Origin: Halobacteriovorax sp. DA5
GTDB lineage: Bacteria; Bdellovibrionota; Bacteriovoracia; Bacteriovoracales; Bacteriovoracaceae
Assembly: GCF_002903145.1 (NCBI RefSeq)
Contig: NZ_PPDJ01000008.1
Span: forward strand, 186,001-250,000
Direction: 5' to 3'
Length of the DNA stretch: 64,000 nt
The notes beneath the pieces are model-generated. The model searched no databases and was not told the origin of the DNA. It worked only from the letters and a program-made list of their open reading frames with translations. Positions 26,078-36,310 of the stretch are shown one piece after another. Position 1 is the stretch's first letter. Each line of letters starts with the position of its first letter. The position numbers and the translations under genes were made by a program.

Positions 26078-27266
26078 TTTTACTCGCTTTTTCTTTTTCT
26101 AAATTATGAGTCACAATGCTTAAGTTAAAAACTAATAGTATAAAAGCAAATAAATTCGTCTGATTAAAAACATCGAACTGAGCACAAATAAAAGCATTCA
26201 CAACAAGAGCTAGTGTGGACTTTGTAAAAACGGATGTACTTGTTAAAGTTATAAAAGCCCATGAAAAGAACCAACCTGAGAACGCAAGTAATCCAAAAAC
26301 TCCAATATCTGCAGCTACATCTAAAAAGGTATGATGTGTTCTTAATACATAGAAAAGGTTTTCTATCTTATTTTCTTTTGCAACTCTTCCAATTTCATTA
26401 ATTGATTGTCCATAGCCAAAGCCAGTTAGCGGTCGCTCTTTAAATACTGCAAGTCCTGCTTCATATAGTGCAATTCGATGCTGTGTAGACTTATTCATTA
26501 GAGTCACCATACGAAATGACTTTTCATACTTTGAACCTTGCAGAGCGAACATAATTCCGATTAAGACAAAGAAAGAGCAGAATAGAACTAGGGCCAGCTT
26601 CTTACTTTTGAAATATATCGTTGAGCTTAAACTTATAAGAAGTGACAGCAATGCACCTCTCGTTTTTGCTGCCAACACGCCAAATACACCTAGACAAGCA
26701 ACTAAAATACCACAAAATCTATTACGCTTATCCAAGTTTCCTAGTAATAAAAGAGAAGTAAGTAAGCTAGTTAAAAATGAACTTATATATGCAAATTTAG
26801 TAATATCGACAGCCGCCGCTAATCTTATACTTAATAATTTTGAGATCACAAAGCCGTGTTGAATTATAGCTTGATATATTCCATATCCAATTGACAACGT
26901 GAAGCACACTAATACAAATGGTAAATAATATTTTCTGGCCTTTTCAAGTAAGCCTTTGCCTTCCTTAAAAAAGTACATAAATGGAAGGTAACTTAAGCCC
27001 CCTATCAAAAAGTAGCGTGCTTTTTTAATCGACTTTAGTGCTATAATCTTATCATCAATAACAATGAAAGCGATTATTACAGCAATAGCAAATGTCACTA
27101 ATAAGAAAATATTAGGCAAAGGTAATTTTACTTTATTCTTTCTTGCCCAAAAAATTGAAAAAACAAGGGGGATTAATAATAAGATATCCCCAATTCCCAG
27201 TACTGATGGTGAAAAGAAAATTCCTAATGTCGTAAAGATAATACTGCTAAATATAAGATAGTTCAT
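26070..27266 (-). CDS. O-antigen ligase/polymerase-family membrane protein (Wzy_C/WaaL type)
   Basis: Multi-span inner-membrane protein (about 10-12 helices, 398 residues). It shows the family landmarks: TRGALLSLLISL near residue 205 and, in the periplasmic loop, ERPLTGFGYGQSINEIG near 283 followed by LRTHHTFLDVAADIGVFGL near 308 with the key His. Either O-antigen polymerisation or ligation to lipid A-core is possible. A second protein of this type is encoded at 28543-29703, so one may polymerise and the other ligate. Confidence 0.8.
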   Translation of the reverse strand: MNYLIFSSIIFTTLGIFFSPSVLGIGDILLLIPLVFSIFWARKNKVKLPLPNIFLLVTFAIAVIIAFIVIDDKIIALKSIKKARYFLIGGLSYLPFMYFFKEGKGLLEKARKYYLPFVLVCFTLSIGYGIYQAIIQHGFVISKLLSIRLAAAVDITKFAYISSFLTSLLTSLLLLGNLDKRNRFCGILVACLGVFGVLAAKTRGALLSLLISLSSTIYFKSKKLALVLFCSFFVLIGIMFALQGSKYEKSFRMVTLMNKSTQHRIALYEAGLAVFKERPLTGFGYGQSINEIGRVAKENKIENLFYVLRTHHTFLDVAADIGVFGLLAFSGWFFSWAFITLTSTSVFTKSTLALVVNAFICAQFDVFNQTNLFAFILLVFNLSIVTHNLEKEKASKNA

Positions 27267-27359
27267 ATATTGATGTTAAATCTTGTGCACAAAATTAGTA
27301 AAGGTATATTAACTATATTTATTTCATTTCTTAACTAGCTTCTGTTATTATTTGGTCCT

Positions 27360-28574
27360 ATGAATTTAAAAGAATTTATCAAAAATCCAATTGAACTTGA
27401 ATATTTCGAAGGTTTGCTTTCTCAATTAAACGAGAAAGCTGAACAGCTTATAATTGCTACCCCAGAAAATGACACAGGAGTCTACCCTACTGCGATAGCT
27501 CCAAGAAAACTTCTACGAGATGAACTTCCTTTTCATTCATATGAAGATATCAAACAACGCTACTCTACAAAGGAAGTCGTTGACTGCACACTTTGGCTAA
27601 GAAAGATGCATGGTGGGCTTGGCTCAAGCCTTGATCGTTCGGACTACTTAAAAAAGTATGGCCGTTCAATTCCTGGTTCAAAATCTACTGACCTCTATAT
27701 TGAGACAGAGCAATTCGGTGCAATTAGCTTAGCAGAAGCTCAAATCATTCAAGCATCTAAGAAAGCAAGTTCATTTAGAAAAGTGGTCCTACAGGACCTC
27801 GTTAATAATGATGTGAAACCAATCCTCGATGAAATGTGGAAAAAATATGAACATCTTCTAAATGATAACTTCTCTCGTCTCGACTCTGTCATTCAACAAA
27901 AGCTTCCTACCATTAAAGATGGCAGGCTTTCACTCGAACGCCTTGCTCCTGCTGGCCACGGTATTTTTGGTTATGAAGTCTTTAAAGGTCCTCGTCCTGA
28001 AGGCGAAAATATTATTGCCTGTATTGGAAATGGAGAAGATCTTAGTTCTACTCCAGATCGTGCCATCGTTAATTGGATGCTCACAGAGAATATTCCAGTT
28101 GTTATGGTTACAACGACTAAGACTGAACGAGATATGAAAGGTGGTCAAATTGCATTAAAAGTTGAAGGTGGAAAAACTTATCTTACTATCGTAGAGAAAG
28201 CTCAAGCCGAACAAGCTGGCCAACTAGAGTATTTTGAAAAGCTTGGTCTGCGCGAAGAAGACGAAGATGCATTTTTTAATACGAATTTAGTACTCGTGAA
28301 CTTCAATGCTCTTGCTGATTGTAAAATTGCACTTCCCGATTTGATTGAGAATCAAAAAGGTGAGTTTGTTCAACTTGAAGGAGCGATGGGATCAGTTCTC
28401 TTGAACTCAGATAAAAACTATAGAAAAAGTGGAAAGATGTTGGTTCACATTCTTAATGTTAACAAAGAGAATAGAACGAAGTTTTTCAATCCTATAAAAA
28501 AAATGGATGATTTTAACTACATAAAGAAAGAAATGAAACTAAATGAGAACAATTTTCACTTCAAAAACATATAA
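27360..28574 (+). CDS. UDPGP-family nucleotidyltransferase (UTP-sugar-1-phosphate uridylyltransferase)
   Basis: Probably makes a UDP-sugar from UTP and a sugar 1-phosphate. The 404-residue product follows the eukaryotic-type UDPGP layout rather than bacterial GalU: a nucleotide loop RKMHGGLGSSLDRSDY near residue 80, LAPAGHGIFGYEV near 198, an ENIIACIGNGEDLSSTPDRA region near 217, TTTKTERDMKGGQIA near 251 and FFNTNLVLVNF near 305. UDP-Glc would feed GalE and the UDP-GlcA epimerase in this locus. It heads a plus-strand pair with a Wzy-like gene and overlaps it by 32 nt. An imperfect dyad at 27784-27799 resembles the palindrome found in mnmE. Confidence 0.8.
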   Translation: MNLKEFIKNPIELEYFEGLLSQLNEKAEQLIIATPENDTGVYPTAIAPRKLLRDELPFHSYEDIKQRYSTKEVVDCTLWLRKMHGGLGSSLDRSDYLKKYGRSIPGSKSTDLYIETEQFGAISLAEAQIIQASKKASSFRKVVLQDLVNNDVKPILDEMWKKYEHLLNDNFSRLDSVIQQKLPTIKDGRLSLERLAPAGHGIFGYEVFKGPRPEGENIIACIGNGEDLSSTPDRAIVNWMLTENIPVVMVTTTKTERDMKGGQIALKVEGGKTYLTIVEKAQAEQAGQLEYFEKLGLREEDEDAFFNTNLVLVNFNALADCKIALPDLIENQKGEFVQLEGAMGSVLLNSDKNYRKSGKMLVHILNVNKENRTKFFNPIKKMDDFNYIKKEMKLNENNFHFKNI

Positions 28575-29703
28575 TTTAAGTTATATCGTCTCATTATTTT
28601 TCACTCTAGGCTTCACGGTAAGTTTACCGTTTGGACCAATGCCTTTATATATTTACAACTTTGATTTAAATCATATTTTTATTATTGGCTTATTCTCAAT
28701 TGCAGTATTAAATATAAAGAAAGTAGATAAAAATATTTTAAAGAGTTTTGGTATTTATTCTTTTTTATTATTAATAAGTGTAATAACATCCACTAAATCT
28801 TATTATTCCACAATAAACTTTCTAAAATTTATTACTTTAGGGACTATTACTTTTTACCTAATATACGGTTTTAAAAAAAATAAATTAATAATACTATTTA
28901 ATTATTACATAGGGATTGCAAGCTCTACTCTTATTATATTATTACGATGCTTATTCAATTACGGTGTTCACTACAGGTTTACTTATAGTTTCGCACCTAT
29001 TGAATTCCGTCAGGCAATAATTAATAACATACCTGCAGTTGACCCAAATATTACAGCATATGGCTTATGCCTATCATCTCTTGCATTAGTCGATAGACTT
29101 TTTTCTAAGAATAAAAGACACAGGATCAGCTATATCTTATCTTTATTTCTTTTTTCTACAGCCATAATTATCACAGGAAGTAGAAGTGCTTTCCTAGCAT
29201 TTATTTTCAGTTTAATCGCCACCATTCTATTTCAATGTAAGAAGACAAATAACTATAAAAACATCAAGTATTTTATAGCCTTTAGTTTTATTGCATCTGC
29301 TATACTCCACTCTTTAGGACTAATGAGTATGCTAATACATAAGTTTTCAGATTATACTAATGATGCTAGTAGAATTTATTATTATAAGAAGTTACTTTTA
29401 TTTGTTTTCTCAGATCTTAAATCATTTTTAGTTGGGAAAGGTTTTCAAACCATGAATCCTCATAACGAGTATCTTAGGGTTATAATAAACTCCGGGCTAG
29501 TTGGATTAATAGGTGCGACGATATTTTATAAAAAAGTACTAAATATAATTTCTAAAAAGATTACTTACAATACAATTGCTATTTCTGTCTTCACTTTAAT
29601 TGTAATACTATTTTATAGGCATACTAAGATTACTTGGTTTGCTATATACTTATTAATTCACTTTTCAAGAACCGAAGATATTCCTAAAACAGCTAAACTA
29701 TAG
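28543..29703 (+). CDS. O-antigen polymerase/ligase-family membrane protein
   Basis: The 386-residue, very hydrophobic, AT-rich gene product has about 11 membrane segments. The ITGSRSAFLAFIFSLIA block near residue 210 and the loop sequence LVGKGFQTMNPHNEYLRVIINSGLVG near 298 (with the NPHNE His) match the Wzy_C/WaaL superfamily. The start ATG lies 32 nt inside the upstream UDPGP gene. It converges with, and overlaps by 11 nt, the glycosyltransferase gene on the other strand. Confidence 0.78.
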   Translation: MRTIFTSKTYNLSYIVSLFFTLGFTVSLPFGPMPLYIYNFDLNHIFIIGLFSIAVLNIKKVDKNILKSFGIYSFLLLISVITSTKSYYSTINFLKFITLGTITFYLIYGFKKNKLIILFNYYIGIASSTLIILLRCLFNYGVHYRFTYSFAPIEFRQAIINNIPAVDPNITAYGLCLSSLALVDRLFSKNKRHRISYILSLFLFSTAIIITGSRSAFLAFIFSLIATILFQCKKTNNYKNIKYFIAFSFIASAILHSLGLMSMLIHKFSDYTNDASRIYYYKKLLLFVFSDLKSFLVGKGFQTMNPHNEYLRVIINSGLVGLIGATIFYKKVLNIISKKITYNTIAISVFTLIVILFYRHTKITWFAIYLLIHFSRTEDIPKTAKL

Positions 29704-30805
29704 ACTCTATAACACTATAGTACATTTTCAAAATCTCCTGTTCATCAAACTTTGACTCTGCTAGGAGCCTAGACTCCTTTGCCATTTCTAAATAACTATT
29801 TGGAGATAAATCAAGAGTCTTTTTAATTGCATCTACTAGGCTATCTATACTATTTTTTTCACATAGGTAGCCATTTATGCTCTCTTTAACAACATCTGTA
29901 CATCCTACGTTATTAGTTGCAATTAAGACTTTACCTAATGCAGATGCTTCTATTAAAGATCTTGGAACACCTTCTCTATATAAGGTAGGTAAAACAACGA
30001 AATGATAATCTTTAACGATATCCTTTACTGAATCAGATACACCTAAATACCTCAAATTCACATCCTTATCCCAACTAGCAACCTCTTCTTTAGAAATTGC
30101 ATCATCTCCACTTGAGTAAATTCCAAGAACATCAAACTGCAAGTCTTCGCCGAATTCCCTTTTCAATATTTCTGCAGCAGCTTTTAAAACAAGTACACCT
30201 TTTGATTTTAATAAACGGCCACAGAATAGAAAACGCAAAGGCTTTTCAAAGTCAACTGGGCTAAATCTAAATTTTTTTAAATCTACACCTGATCCTGAAA
30301 TTTTGTAAGCTTGATTAATGCTGATTAATTCATTTTCTAAAAAAAACGACTTATCCTCATTATTTTGAAAAAAGCATGCAACGACATCCTTTAAGGAAAT
30401 TTTATACAGAGTAGTTACAATTTTTGTTAAGAAATTATCAGAGTTAAAGGATCTACCTAAACCCGATATGTTAACTATAGTAGGAGTTTTTATTAGCCTA
30501 GTTATTAATGAAGTATAAATTGTAGCCTTAGGAGTAAAAGTTAAGACACAAAATGGACTATAAATTAGAAAAAAATATAAATAAGACATTACAGTAAAGG
30601 AGTCTCTTAATGGCGATACACCTCCTGTATGAACATATAAGTTACTAAACGTACAACCATATTTTTTGAGCTTTGAACTATATTCATCCTGAGGAGCTAG
30701 AACTATAATTTTATAATTTCTTTCCTGAAGATATCTTATCGTTGATAATCTGAAATTATATATGTACCAAGAGCTATTCGCTGTTATTATTATTTTTTTC
30801 ATCAT
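29693..30805 (-). CDS. Glycosyltransferase family 4
   Basis: The 370-residue GT-B enzyme begins KIIITANSSWYIYNFRL, a start seen in transferases adding HexNAc-type sugars to lipid-linked oligosaccharides. It has LTFTPKATIYTSLI and INISGLG-like NISGLGRSFNS motifs in the N-domain. In the C-domain come FLFCGRLLKSKGVLVL near residue 193, then LPTLYREGVPRSLIEASALGKVLIATNNVGC near 276. Specificity is unknown; resemblance to PglA-like or WbpI-like acceptors is only suggestive. It overlaps the upstream glycosyltransferase gene by 4 nt. Confidence 0.87.
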   Translation of the reverse strand: MMKKIIITANSSWYIYNFRLSTIRYLQERNYKIIVLAPQDEYSSKLKKYGCTFSNLYVHTGGVSPLRDSFTVMSYLYFFLIYSPFCVLTFTPKATIYTSLITRLIKTPTIVNISGLGRSFNSDNFLTKIVTTLYKISLKDVVACFFQNNEDKSFFLENELISINQAYKISGSGVDLKKFRFSPVDFEKPLRFLFCGRLLKSKGVLVLKAAAEILKREFGEDLQFDVLGIYSSGDDAISKEEVASWDKDVNLRYLGVSDSVKDIVKDYHFVVLPTLYREGVPRSLIEASALGKVLIATNNVGCTDVVKESINGYLCEKNSIDSLVDAIKKTLDLSPNSYLEMAKESRLLAESKFDEQEILKMYYSVIESIV

Positions 30806-31827
30806 TCTTCTTTATAAATTTTCATTAATAAATTCATTTGGTTTTCAAAAGAATACTTATTAGCATATTCTAAACAACACCTTTGAATATCTTCAAAGTT
30901 ATCCTGAATAAAACTTACCGCATTTTTAAATCCTTCAAAATCATCTATAAATAATTCCTTTGGATAGTCGCTATATAAACTTTTAAAAATCTCAATATTA
31001 CTCATTATTATAGGCATTCCAAAACTCATTGCCTCTAATACAGATAATCCAAAGCCCTCATGGAGAGAAAGAGCTATGAATACACTATTCTTTGAGTAGT
31101 GCTCATCTACGTTATTACTAAATCCATGAAAAACTATACTTTTTAGATTTGAATTAGTGACTAAATCTTTTAATTTTTTCTCTTCGGGACCCGTTCCAAC
31201 AATATTTAAGACAGAGGTTGAATTATTAATTCGACCAAAATAGCTTATCACTTTATCTATTTGCTTAACCTTATGAAGCCTTGATAATGATAAAAATTTA
31301 ATACTATCTTTAGGTTTTGATATCTTTTCGAATCTTTTTTCAACACCATTAATTACGACAATGGTATTCTTTAAGCTGTATCTTGAAATCAAATATATTT
31401 GAACTGTACTCGATACACATAAAACCTTATCAAAACTACGATATAAGTACTTATTGAACATACGCCCAAAAAAGGTATTATCCCTCCTAGTATTCAAAGA
31501 ATGTACTGTTGTAACAAGCTTAATTCTCTTGAGCTTTAATAGTGGATAAAGAAGAAATGTATAAAGCTGACATGGAGTAAGGTGCGTATGCAAAACATCC
31601 CCACGTTTTAATTCTTTTGTAACAAAGCTTAGAAAAATAAGGAAACTATTTATAGAGTAAAACCTACTTGCACCAAGTGACACGAGGCCATTTTCTACAT
31701 TCCCATCACCCTTTAGAACTATTAACCTAGTATCGCAATGCTTAGCACTTCGCATCGCACCATGCAATTTAAGAACTACCTTCTCTGCTCCACCATTTCT
31801 GACTTCAGAAATAAAGTTGTAAATCAT
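30802..31827 (-). CDS. Glycosyltransferase family 4
   Basis: The 341-residue product has an N-terminal GT4 domain (SEVRNGGAEKVVLKLHGAM, LHTHLTPCQLYTFLLYP). The C-terminal nucleotide-sugar domain shows IKFLSLSRLHKVKQIDKVISYF near residue 178 and ALSLHEGFGLSVLEAMSFGMPIIMSN near 254 with the E-x7-E signature. It is coupled (ATGA overlap) to the next transferase. The 126-base divergent gap to gmd holds both promoters. Confidence 0.88.
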   Translation of the reverse strand: MIYNFISEVRNGGAEKVVLKLHGAMRSAKHCDTRLIVLKGDGNVENGLVSLGASRFYSINSFLIFLSFVTKELKRGDVLHTHLTPCQLYTFLLYPLLKLKRIKLVTTVHSLNTRRDNTFFGRMFNKYLYRSFDKVLCVSSTVQIYLISRYSLKNTIVVINGVEKRFEKISKPKDSIKFLSLSRLHKVKQIDKVISYFGRINNSTSVLNIVGTGPEEKKLKDLVTNSNLKSIVFHGFSNNVDEHYSKNSVFIALSLHEGFGLSVLEAMSFGMPIIMSNIEIFKSLYSDYPKELFIDDFEGFKNAVSFIQDNFEDIQRCCLEYANKYSFENQMNLLMKIYKEE

Positions 31828-31953
31828 TACTCTCTCTTAGTTTCTAATATAATTATGCCACTTATTAAAATTATTATTAATAGAAAATGGAATATTCATA
31901 AAATTTACAATAGTATATATTTCTAAACACACCAAATATTTAAAGGATTATAT

Positions 31954-33066
31954 ATGAAAAAAGCGCTAATCACAGGTGTAACTGGCCAAGATGGATCATA
32001 TTTAGCAAAATTACTTTTAAAAAAAGGTTATGAAGTACATGGCATTAAAAGAAGAAGCTCTAGTTTTAACACACAAAGAGTTGATTCAATCTTTCAAGAC
32101 CCACACGAAGAAAATGTTCGTTTCTTTATGCACTACGGCGATTTATCTGACTCAACTAACATAATTAGAATAATTCAAGAGGTTCAACCTGATGAAATAT
32201 ATAACTTAGGCGCAATGTCTCATGTAAGAGTCTCTTTTGATACACCAGAATACGTTGCAAATGTTGATGCTGTTGGAACATTAAGAATTCTAGAAGCGAT
32301 TCGAATTTTAAAACTAGAAGAAAAAACAAAAATATACCAGGCTTCAACAAGTGAACTATATGGACTTGTCCAGGAAACACCACAAAAAGAAACAACTCCA
32401 TTTTATCCAAGATCACCATATGCAGTTGCAAAACTCTATGGTTATTGGATTACTGTGAATTATAGAGAAGCATACAACATGTACGCTTGTAATGGGATTC
32501 TATTTAACCACGAGTCTCCTGAAAGAGGTGAAACCTTTGTAACCAGGAAAATTACCAGAGCAGTCAGTAGAATTGCACTAGGATTACAGGATACAGTATA
32601 TCTAGGTAATCTAGATGCTAAAAGAGATTGGGGCCATGCCGAAGACTATGTTGAAGCAATGTATCTTATGCTTCAGCAAGATAAACCGGAAGACTTTGTT
32701 ATTGCTACTGGAGTAACTACTAGGATTAGAGACTTTCTTATCTTAGCATTCAGAGAAGTTGGCATTGAAATATACTTTGAAGGTAAGGGCGAAAATGAAA
32801 TTGCTAAAGTTAAAGAATGTAAAAATTCAAAATACCAAGTTAGCAAAGACCAAGTTATAGTAAAAATTGATCCAAGGTACTATAGGCCAACAGAAGTCAG
32901 CCTATTACTTGGTGACGCTACGAAGGCACAAGAAAAATTAAACTGGAAGCCAAAACACGATTTAAATTCAATAATTAAGGATATGATGAGATCTGATATC
33001 GACCTTTTTACTAAAGACAAACTATTAAATGATAATGGTTATGATATTCTGAACTATCACGAGTAA
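31954..33066 (+). CDS. gmd: GDP-mannose 4,6-dehydratase
   Basis: Converts GDP-mannose to GDP-4-keto-6-deoxymannose, the first step to GDP-fucose. The 370-residue extended SDR has [24 protein letters not shown] at the N-terminus, the catalytic STSELYG and [15 protein letters not shown] (Tyr-x3-Lys) near residues 133-165, [21 protein letters not shown] near 185 and the [17 protein letters not shown] block. AAAGGA lies about 9 nt upstream of the ATG. It is followed 4 bp later by fcl, and the GT10 transferase next door would use the product. Confidence 0.97.
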   Translation: MKKALITGVTGQDGSYLAKLLLKKGYEVHGIKRRSSSFNTQRVDSIFQDPHEENVRFFMHYGDLSDSTNIIRIIQEVQPDEIYNLGAMSHVRVSFDTPEYVANVDAVGTLRILEAIRILKLEEKTKIYQASTSELYGLVQETPQKETTPFYPRSPYAVAKLYGYWITVNYREAYNMYACNGILFNHESPERGETFVTRKITRAVSRIALGLQDTVYLGNLDAKRDWGHAEDYVEAMYLMLQQDKPEDFVIATGVTTRIRDFLILAFREVGIEIYFEGKGENEIAKVKECKNSKYQVSKDQVIVKIDPRYYRPTEVSLLLGDATKAQEKLNWKPKHDLNSIIKDMMRSDIDLFTKDKLLNDNGYDILNYHE

Positions 33067-33070
33067 CAAT

Positions 33071-34015
33071 ATGAATAAAAAAGATAAAATACTTATACTA
33101 GGAAGAACTGGCTTAGTAGGGTCTTCAATTGTTAGAAAACTAGAAAAAGAAGGCTACGAAAGAATATTAGCACCATCACGAAGTGAATTAAATCTTCAAG
33201 ATCAGAATCAAGTTAATAAATATTTTGAAAAAAATGATCCACATTACGTTGTACTTGCTGCTGCAAAAGTAGGAGGTATTTTAGCCAATGATACCTACAG
33301 TGCAGACTTTATATTTGAAAATTTAACAATACAGCAAAATGTAATTGGTGCAGCAGCTTTTAAAACCCAAAATTTAAGTAAGTTCATTTTTCTAGGTAGC
33401 TCATGTATTTATCCTAAAGAATGTTCGCAGCCAATAAAAGAAGATTATCTTCTTACTGGTCCACTTGAAAAAACAAATGAAGCATATGCAATAGCAAAGA
33501 TCGCTGGTCTTAAACTATGTCAGCATATAAGAAAACAATACAATAAAGAATTTATCTCATTAATGCCTACAAACCTTTATGGAGTAAATGATAACTACGA
33601 CTTAAACAATTCGCATGTAATACCTGGGCTAATTGCAAGATTACAAAATGCTATTGATAACAATGAATCTGATTTTAAGGTTTGGGGAACAGGTACTCCA
33701 AGACGTGAATTTTTATATGTCGATGATTTAGCAGATGCATGTATACATATTTTGAAACATGATGATCCTAATATTTCTGATATCATAAATGTTGGTACTG
33801 GTATTGATATTACAATTAGAGAATTAGTTAATATTTTAACAGAGCTTATGCAGTATAAAGGAAAAGTATCATATGATTCTTCAAAACCAGATGGAACAAT
33901 GTTAAAACGACTAGATACAACTCTAATTAATAAGTATGGATGGCAACCGAAAGTAAGCTTGAAAGAAGGATTAAAAATTGCAATAGAATTTTACAGAAGA
34001 GATGTCTTAAAATAA
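33071..34015 (+). CDS. fcl: GDP-L-fucose synthase
   Basis: Epimerises and reduces GDP-4-keto-6-deoxymannose to GDP-L-fucose. The 314-residue SDR has LGRTGLVGSSIVRKLE near residue 9, AAAKVGGILAND near 63, LGSSCIYPKECSQPI near 105 and the catalytic YAIAKIAGLKLCQ near 138. It forms a two-gene unit with gmd. Its 3' end overlaps the convergent GT10 gene by 9 nt. Confidence 0.95.
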   Translation: MNKKDKILILGRTGLVGSSIVRKLEKEGYERILAPSRSELNLQDQNQVNKYFEKNDPHYVVLAAAKVGGILANDTYSADFIFENLTIQQNVIGAAAFKTQNLSKFIFLGSSCIYPKECSQPIKEDYLLTGPLEKTNEAYAIAKIAGLKLCQHIRKQYNKEFISLMPTNLYGVNDNYDLNNSHVIPGLIARLQNAIDNNESDFKVWGTGTPRREFLYVDDLADACIHILKHDDPNISDIINVGTGIDITIRELVNILTELMQYKGKVSYDSSKPDGTMLKRLDTTLINKYGWQPKVSLKEGLKIAIEFYRRDVLK

Positions 34016-34984
34016 AGCGGCTTTAATTGCAAAAGACCAATTCTCTATTGAAAAAGTAGAAGAGTGCTTACTGCTTAAGAATCTTTCGATTTCGCTTTGA
34101 TATTCCAAATAACGATCTTCAGAAATATTAATAAGATAGCTATACATATCATTGATATCTTTAAATTCTCTATAGTCAATAAAACAACTTTTTGGTATGA
34201 ATTTAGTTACATTAGGAGCACCAAAATAAATTGGAACTGCACCGGAAAGAAAGCAGTCGAATATTTTTTCCGTGATATAATTGTTATTATTTTTACTATT
34301 TTCAAAACAAATAGCAAATTTATATCCTGAAAGACATTTCAGTTTATTATCAATTTCACCTCTCCATGACGGCCTGATAAATAACGGCTTTTTCAGCCTT
34401 AAAAACTTATTTCCCAACTTAATAGTAAACTTATCCCAACCTCTCCCCCAAAGATCAAAGACATCTGGTTGATTTCTCTCGAACCATTTTGCAACATTTA
34501 CACGTTCGGAATATAGTTCACCTTTAACTCTTGATGACAAATTTCCATTAATTAAACAAAGAAATTTTTTATCACAATAGCTTATTTCTCGTTTAACAAA
34601 ATTTTCTTTAAAGAATCTTGTACTTGGATAAAAAATATATTTTCCACCTTTTTCCAAAAGTTCTTCATTCCATGTTAAAACTTTATCGAAATCTTTATGC
34701 TTATTAATATCATAGTTATCTTTTCTAACTAAATATGGCTCTCTTAAGATTAATATCTTTTTAACATCAGAAGGAATTATTGATCTAATAGATTTAAATG
34801 GCATATCTAAAAAGATACAAAAATCAGGTTTAATTTTCTTTAAGTCATAATTTCTATATGTATCTAAAGAGTATCCAATTTTATTAAAATATTTTTGTAA
34901 ATATGAATATTCGTGATCTCCTTCTAAGAAATCAGATTTCAAAAATCTCTTATCATTATCACAATATAAAGCTATATTAATCAT
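34007..34984 (-). CDS. GT10-family alpha-(1,3)-fucosyltransferase
   Basis: Likely transfers L-fucose from GDP-fucose to GlcNAc or Glc on a surface glycan. The 325-residue product carries the family 10 donor-binding motif: YKFAICFENSKNNNNYITEK near residue 227, then IFDCFLSGAVPIYFGAPNVTKFIP and SCFIDYREFKD. Bacterial homologues make Lewis-type structures in Helicobacter. Position next to gmd and fcl strengthens the call. It is convergent with fcl and divergent from the flippase gene. Confidence 0.9.
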   Translation of the reverse strand: MINIALYCDNDKRFLKSDFLEGDHEYSYLQKYFNKIGYSLDTYRNYDLKKIKPDFCIFLDMPFKSIRSIIPSDVKKILILREPYLVRKDNYDINKHKDFDKVLTWNEELLEKGGKYIFYPSTRFFKENFVKREISYCDKKFLCLINGNLSSRVKGELYSERVNVAKWFERNQPDVFDLWGRGWDKFTIKLGNKFLRLKKPLFIRPSWRGEIDNKLKCLSGYKFAICFENSKNNNNYITEKIFDCFLSGAVPIYFGAPNVTKFIPKSCFIDYREFKDINDMYSYLINISEDRYLEYQSEIERFLSSKHSSTFSIENWSFAIKAALF

Positions 34985-35020
34985 ATATTACCTATATCTA
35001 AGAAAGCTGAGCATAGCATC

Positions 35021-36310
35021 ATGTTAAAATATATTAAAAATAAGTTTATTAATAATACCATATGGTTGCTCGCTGACAAATGCCTAAAGATGATACTAGG
35101 CTTTTATGTAATTACACAATTATCTCGTAGCCTAGGGCCCGAAAACTATGGAATACTTTCCTTCTCACAAAGTATTATCAGTATTTTTATTGCAATTACT
35201 TCATTAGGAATAAACTTTTTAGTAGTAGAACAATTAATTAATTCTAAAAACAGAGACGATACAAACATTATTCTTGGCTCTATATTTATAATGCGTCTTT
35301 TCGTCGGATTTATATGTTTTTTCATAACTATTTTCTTAAACTTATATTTTAATAATTCAGAATCAAGTGAAATAATAATAATTCTTTCTATTATATTACT
35401 TTTCGAACCATTAAATATTATTGATTCTTTTTATCAATCAAAAGTAAAATCTAAATATATAGTTATTTGTACTAATCTCAAATTCATAATTGGTAGTGCT
35501 GCAAAGCTGTATGCAATATCTCATAATTTTAGTTTAAGAAATATTGCAATTATATTTCTTTTTGAAAGCATTCTACAATATGTGCTTTATCTCTTATTAT
35601 ATAAACTTCATGGATTCTCTTTCTTTTCATGGAAGCCCAGCGTTGCAAAAATTAAAAAATTACTTCATAGAACCTGGCCTCTTGCCTTAGTTGCAATATT
35701 TACAAATATGTATAATAGAGTTGATCAAGTAATGCTTAACAGTCTACTTGATAACTATAGTGTAGGTATTTACTCAGCAGCAAATAAAATTAACGAATTA
35801 TTTTTTTTCATACCTATTGTCGTATCGTCCTCAATATTTCCATTACTTGTTTCCAAGCAAAATACAAGTTCATATATACCAACATTGCTAAAAGTATATA
35901 AAATAAATTTTCTAATTTCACTTCCAGTAAGTATTTTATTGTTTATCTTTAGTGAATTCTTAGTCCTAACTATATATGGACAACAATTTAATGAAGCTAT
36001 CACGATATTAAAATGTCTCGCAATAACTATAGTTATCAAATCAATCAATTTAGTATTCGTTAAATATTTATATATTGAAGGCTTAGAAAAGAAATATTTA
36101 AAAATGAGTATTATAGGCTTTTTAATAAATATTGTTCTAAACTTCTACTTAATTAGAGAATTTGGAATTATTGGAGCAGCTCTCGCAACTCTTTCATCTC
36201 TATTTATTACAACATTTTTATTTGAATTATTTGATTCAAAGTTAAGAAAAGTATATTATTTAAAAATACAATGGTTATTACCTATAAACACTAACGAGAA
36301 AGATGAGTAG
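35021..36310 (+). CDS. wzx: Wzx-type lipid-linked oligosaccharide flippase
   Basis: Moves undecaprenyl-linked glycan units across the inner membrane. The 429-residue MATE/MOP-like protein has about 12-14 helices. The N-terminus shows the Polysacc_synt pattern (WLLADKCLKMILGFYVITQLSRSLGPENYGILSFSQSI). A later block reads YNRVDQVMLNSLLDNYSVGIYSAANKINE near residue 236. The gene is strongly AT-rich, typical of O-unit processing genes. It overlaps the next methyltransferase gene by 8 nt. Confidence 0.9.
   Translation: MLKYIKNKFINNTIWLLADKCLKMILGFYVITQLSRSLGPENYGILSFSQSIISIFIAITSLGINFLVVEQLINSKNRDDTNIILGSIFIMRLFVGFICFFITIFLNLYFNNSESSEIIIILSIILLFEPLNIIDSFYQSKVKSKYIVICTNLKFIIGSAAKLYAISHNFSLRNIAIIFLFESILQYVLYLLLYKLHGFSFFSWKPSVAKIKKLLHRTWPLALVAIFTNMYNRVDQVMLNSLLDNYSVGIYSAANKINELFFFIPIVVSSSIFPLLVSKQNTSSYIPTLLKVYKINFLISLPVSILLFIFSEFLVLTIYGQQFNEAITILKCLAITIVIKSINLVFVKYLYIEGLEKKYLKMSIIGFLINIVLNFYLIREFGIIGAALATLSSLFITTFLFELFDSKLRKVYYLKIQWLLPINTNEKDE

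Noticed and set aside
29693..29725. CTATAG cluster near the convergent wzy/glycosyltransferase ends
   Set aside because: Only the six-base core recurs; the flanking TGGT/ACCA arms are missing.
36023..36036. Palindrome ATAACTATAGTTAT in wzx
   Set aside because: AT-rich, isolated, and does not match the TGGTYCTATAGRACCA family; likely chance.
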